From Clostridia bacterium (GTDB lineage Bacteria > Bacillota > Clostridia > DUPQ01): DNA of 6,617 nucleotides. The position numbers and the translations under genes are program-made. The stretch spans positions 1 to 6,617 of the forward strand of contig JAQVAJ010000090.1 in assembly GCA_028690885.1 (NCBI GenBank), written 5' to 3'. The notes below the pieces were generated by a model. That model had not been told where the DNA came from. It worked only from the letters and a program-made list of their open reading frames with translations, and made no database searches. Below, piece by piece: positions 6,239 to 6,617 of the stretch; within the stretch, counting starts at the first letter, position 1, and the number at the start of each line of letters is the position of its first letter.

Positions 6239-6246
6239 ATTAAAAC

Positions 6247-6323
6247 TGGTGCACTCAAGAGGACTCGAACCTCCGGCCTGCGGTTTAGGAAACCGACGCT
6301 CTATCCTGCTGAGCTATGAGTGC
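6247..6323 (-). tRNA. tRNA-Arg, anticodon CCT
   Basis: The minus-strand cloverleaf is complete. The acceptor is GCACTCA/TGAGTGC, perfectly paired. The D arm is GCTC/GAGC. The anticodon loop TTCCTAA gives CCT, which reads AGG (Arg). The T stem is GGAGG/CCTCT with loop TTCGAGT, and CCA is encoded (6247-6249). The anticodon stem TCGGT/ACCGC has one U-C mismatch at its outer pair (27-43). A near-consensus promoter sits just upstream. No terminator follows before the abrB-like gene, so the tRNA is probably processed from a mixed tRNA-mRNA transcript. Confidence 0.95.
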
Positions 6324-6334
6324 CCGTAAAATAT

Positions 6335-6363
6335 ATTGTACATAGTTTATATACCAATGTCAA
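6335..6363 (-). promoter_or_regulatory. Strong sigma-A promoter of tRNA-Arg and the abrB-tadA-mpg genes
   Basis: Minus-strand TTGACA (6358-6363, perfect) and TACAAT (6335-6340, 5 of 6) are separated by exactly 17 bases. Transcription should start about 4-5 bases before the tRNA-Arg 5' end at 6323. Since no other promoter is evident before the abrB-like gene, it likely also drives the downstream coding genes. Confidence 0.85.
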
Positions 6364-6372
6364 AACTTATAG

Positions 6373-6437
6373 TGACTATTTTTGTTTTTTTTGTAAAAAA
6401 TTACAGAATCACCGAATGACTATTTTTATTGACTATT
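6373..6437 (+). repeat. Repeated TGACTATT motif between divergent tRNA promoters
   Basis: TGACTATTTTT occurs at 6373-6383 and 6417-6427, and TGACTATT again at 6430-6437. They lie between the leftward tRNA-Arg promoter and the rightward tRNA-Ser promoter, the last copy abutting the tRNA-Ser -35. They may be regulator half-sites or UP-element-like AT tracts. Binding by the AbrB-like product is only a guess. Confidence 0.4.
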
Positions 6438-6464
6438 GATTTAAATGATTAATTTAAGTAATAT
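6436..6464 (+). promoter_or_regulatory. Promoter of the tRNA-Ser gene
   Basis: Plus-strand TTGATT (6436-6441) and TAATAT (6459-6464) are 17 bases apart. Transcription would start near 6471, about four bases before the tRNA 5' end at 6475. This matches the layout of the tRNA-Arg promoter. Confidence 0.6.
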
Positions 6465-6474
6465 ATATGAGCAT

Positions 6475-6516
6475 GGAGAGGTATCGAAGTGGTCATAACG
6501 GGGCTGACTCGAAATC
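6475..6516 (+). tRNA. 5' half of a tRNA-Ser gene (CGA-type anticodon loop), interrupted
   Basis: The sequence fits a class II tRNA-Ser up to the anticodon loop. The acceptor 5' strand is GGAGAGG. Then come TA, a three-pair D stem TCG/CGG with loop AAGTGGTCATAA, base 26, anticodon stem 5' strand GCTGA, and loop CTCGAAA containing CGA (Ser, UCG codons). The expected stem partner TCAGT should follow directly. Instead the sequence continues TCCACTCGG, and only then TCAGTT. No CCTCTCC acceptor partner, T arm or CCA is found in the remaining 100 bases. So the 3' half is missing, displaced or beyond the edge. The promoter is present, so the piece may be transcribed. Explanations are an integrated element at the anticodon loop, a group I intron, or a decayed gene. 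Confidence 0.75.
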
Positions 6517-6617
6517 CACTCGGTCAGTTGCCTTGATAATGCCGGAAACCCTTGAGTTTCCGTGGGTTTGCGGGATTTTGAAAATTTAGTGTTTTAGCGA
6601 TTTCTACGGTTTTTCTA
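6517..6617 (+). other. Non-tRNA sequence after the tRNA-Ser half: possible element end or intron start
   Basis: This stretch holds a hairpin CGGAAAC-CCTTGA-GTTTCCG (6543-6562). A competing inverted repeat AAACCC/GGGTTT (6546-6551 and 6564-6569) overlaps it. CCTTGA is repeated directly at 6531-6536 and 6550-6555. Such short repeats next to a broken tRNA resemble arm sites of a tyrosine recombinase, but no integrase gene is visible inside the window. GGTCAGTT (6522-6529) can also pair with the tRNA exon (see findings). No coding frame is supported. Confidence 0.4.

Noticed and set aside
6226..6258. Upstream extension of the abrB-like protein to 6258
   Set aside because: It would enter the tRNA-Arg gene, has no ribosome site, and adds residues outside the AbrB domain. 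GGAGG supports ATG 6225.
5984..6319. Plus-strand 111-codon frame opposite the abrB-like gene and tRNA-Arg
   Set aside because: It runs antisense through a tRNA gene, a common artefact. Its K-R-T-R-T-S-G-L stretch is the reverse of the tRNA T arm.
1..6617. CRISPR array, toxin-antitoxin pair or known defence system
   Set aside because: No regularly spaced repeats, no paired small genes with toxin motifs and no nuclease or helicase motifs were seen. Two methyltransferases and a DUF5131 protein alone do not make such a case.

Overview
The window is AT-rich, low-GC Firmicutes DNA, most likely from a Clostridia/Lachnospiraceae-type organism. The evidence is strong GGAGG ribosome sites with GTG as well as ATG starts, sigma-A type promoters, a lipobox lipoprotein, an AbrB/SpoVT-like regulator with a C-terminal zinc ribbon, and CCA-encoding tRNA genes. 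Nearly everything reads on the minus strand. The exception is a tRNA-Ser start at the right edge.

Left part (1-4776, minus strand), accessory genes in order of transcription from right to left. First is a SAM-dependent methyltransferase (4021-4776) with its own extended -10 promoter. Next is a 253-base gap holding a 73-base inverted-repeat unit and a palindrome. Then comes a DUF5131 (Gp37/Gp68, three-Cys/radical-SAM-like) protein (3054-3767). An alpha/beta hydrolase (2149-2970) and a UbiE-like methyltransferase (1501-2121) follow, 27 bases apart and probably one operon. After them is an AhpD/carboxymuconolactone-decarboxylase-like gene split by one in-frame TAA (809-1408). Last is a lipoprotein that runs off the left edge. 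No shared pathway for these genes can be read from the sequence.

Right part (4842-6363, minus strand), a compact housekeeping block. A near-consensus promoter drives tRNA-Arg(CCT). The abrB-like regulator follows 21 bases after the tRNA. tadA overlaps its stop (TGATG), and a 3-methyladenine DNA glycosylase gene overlaps the end of tadA by 14 bases. tRNA-Val(CAC) follows with its own promoter and a rho-independent terminator. The spacing suggests tRNA-Arg, abrB, tadA and mpg share a transcript.

Right edge (6436-6617, plus strand). A promoter leads into the 5' half of a tRNA-Ser gene. It matches up to the end of the anticodon loop (CTCGAAA) and then departs from any tRNA. This looks like the junction of an integrated element (attL) or the start of an intron. 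The window ends before this can be settled.

I see no convincing new defence or multi-gene system. The two most informative anomalies are the broken tRNA-Ser and the single-codon interruption of the AhpD-like gene.
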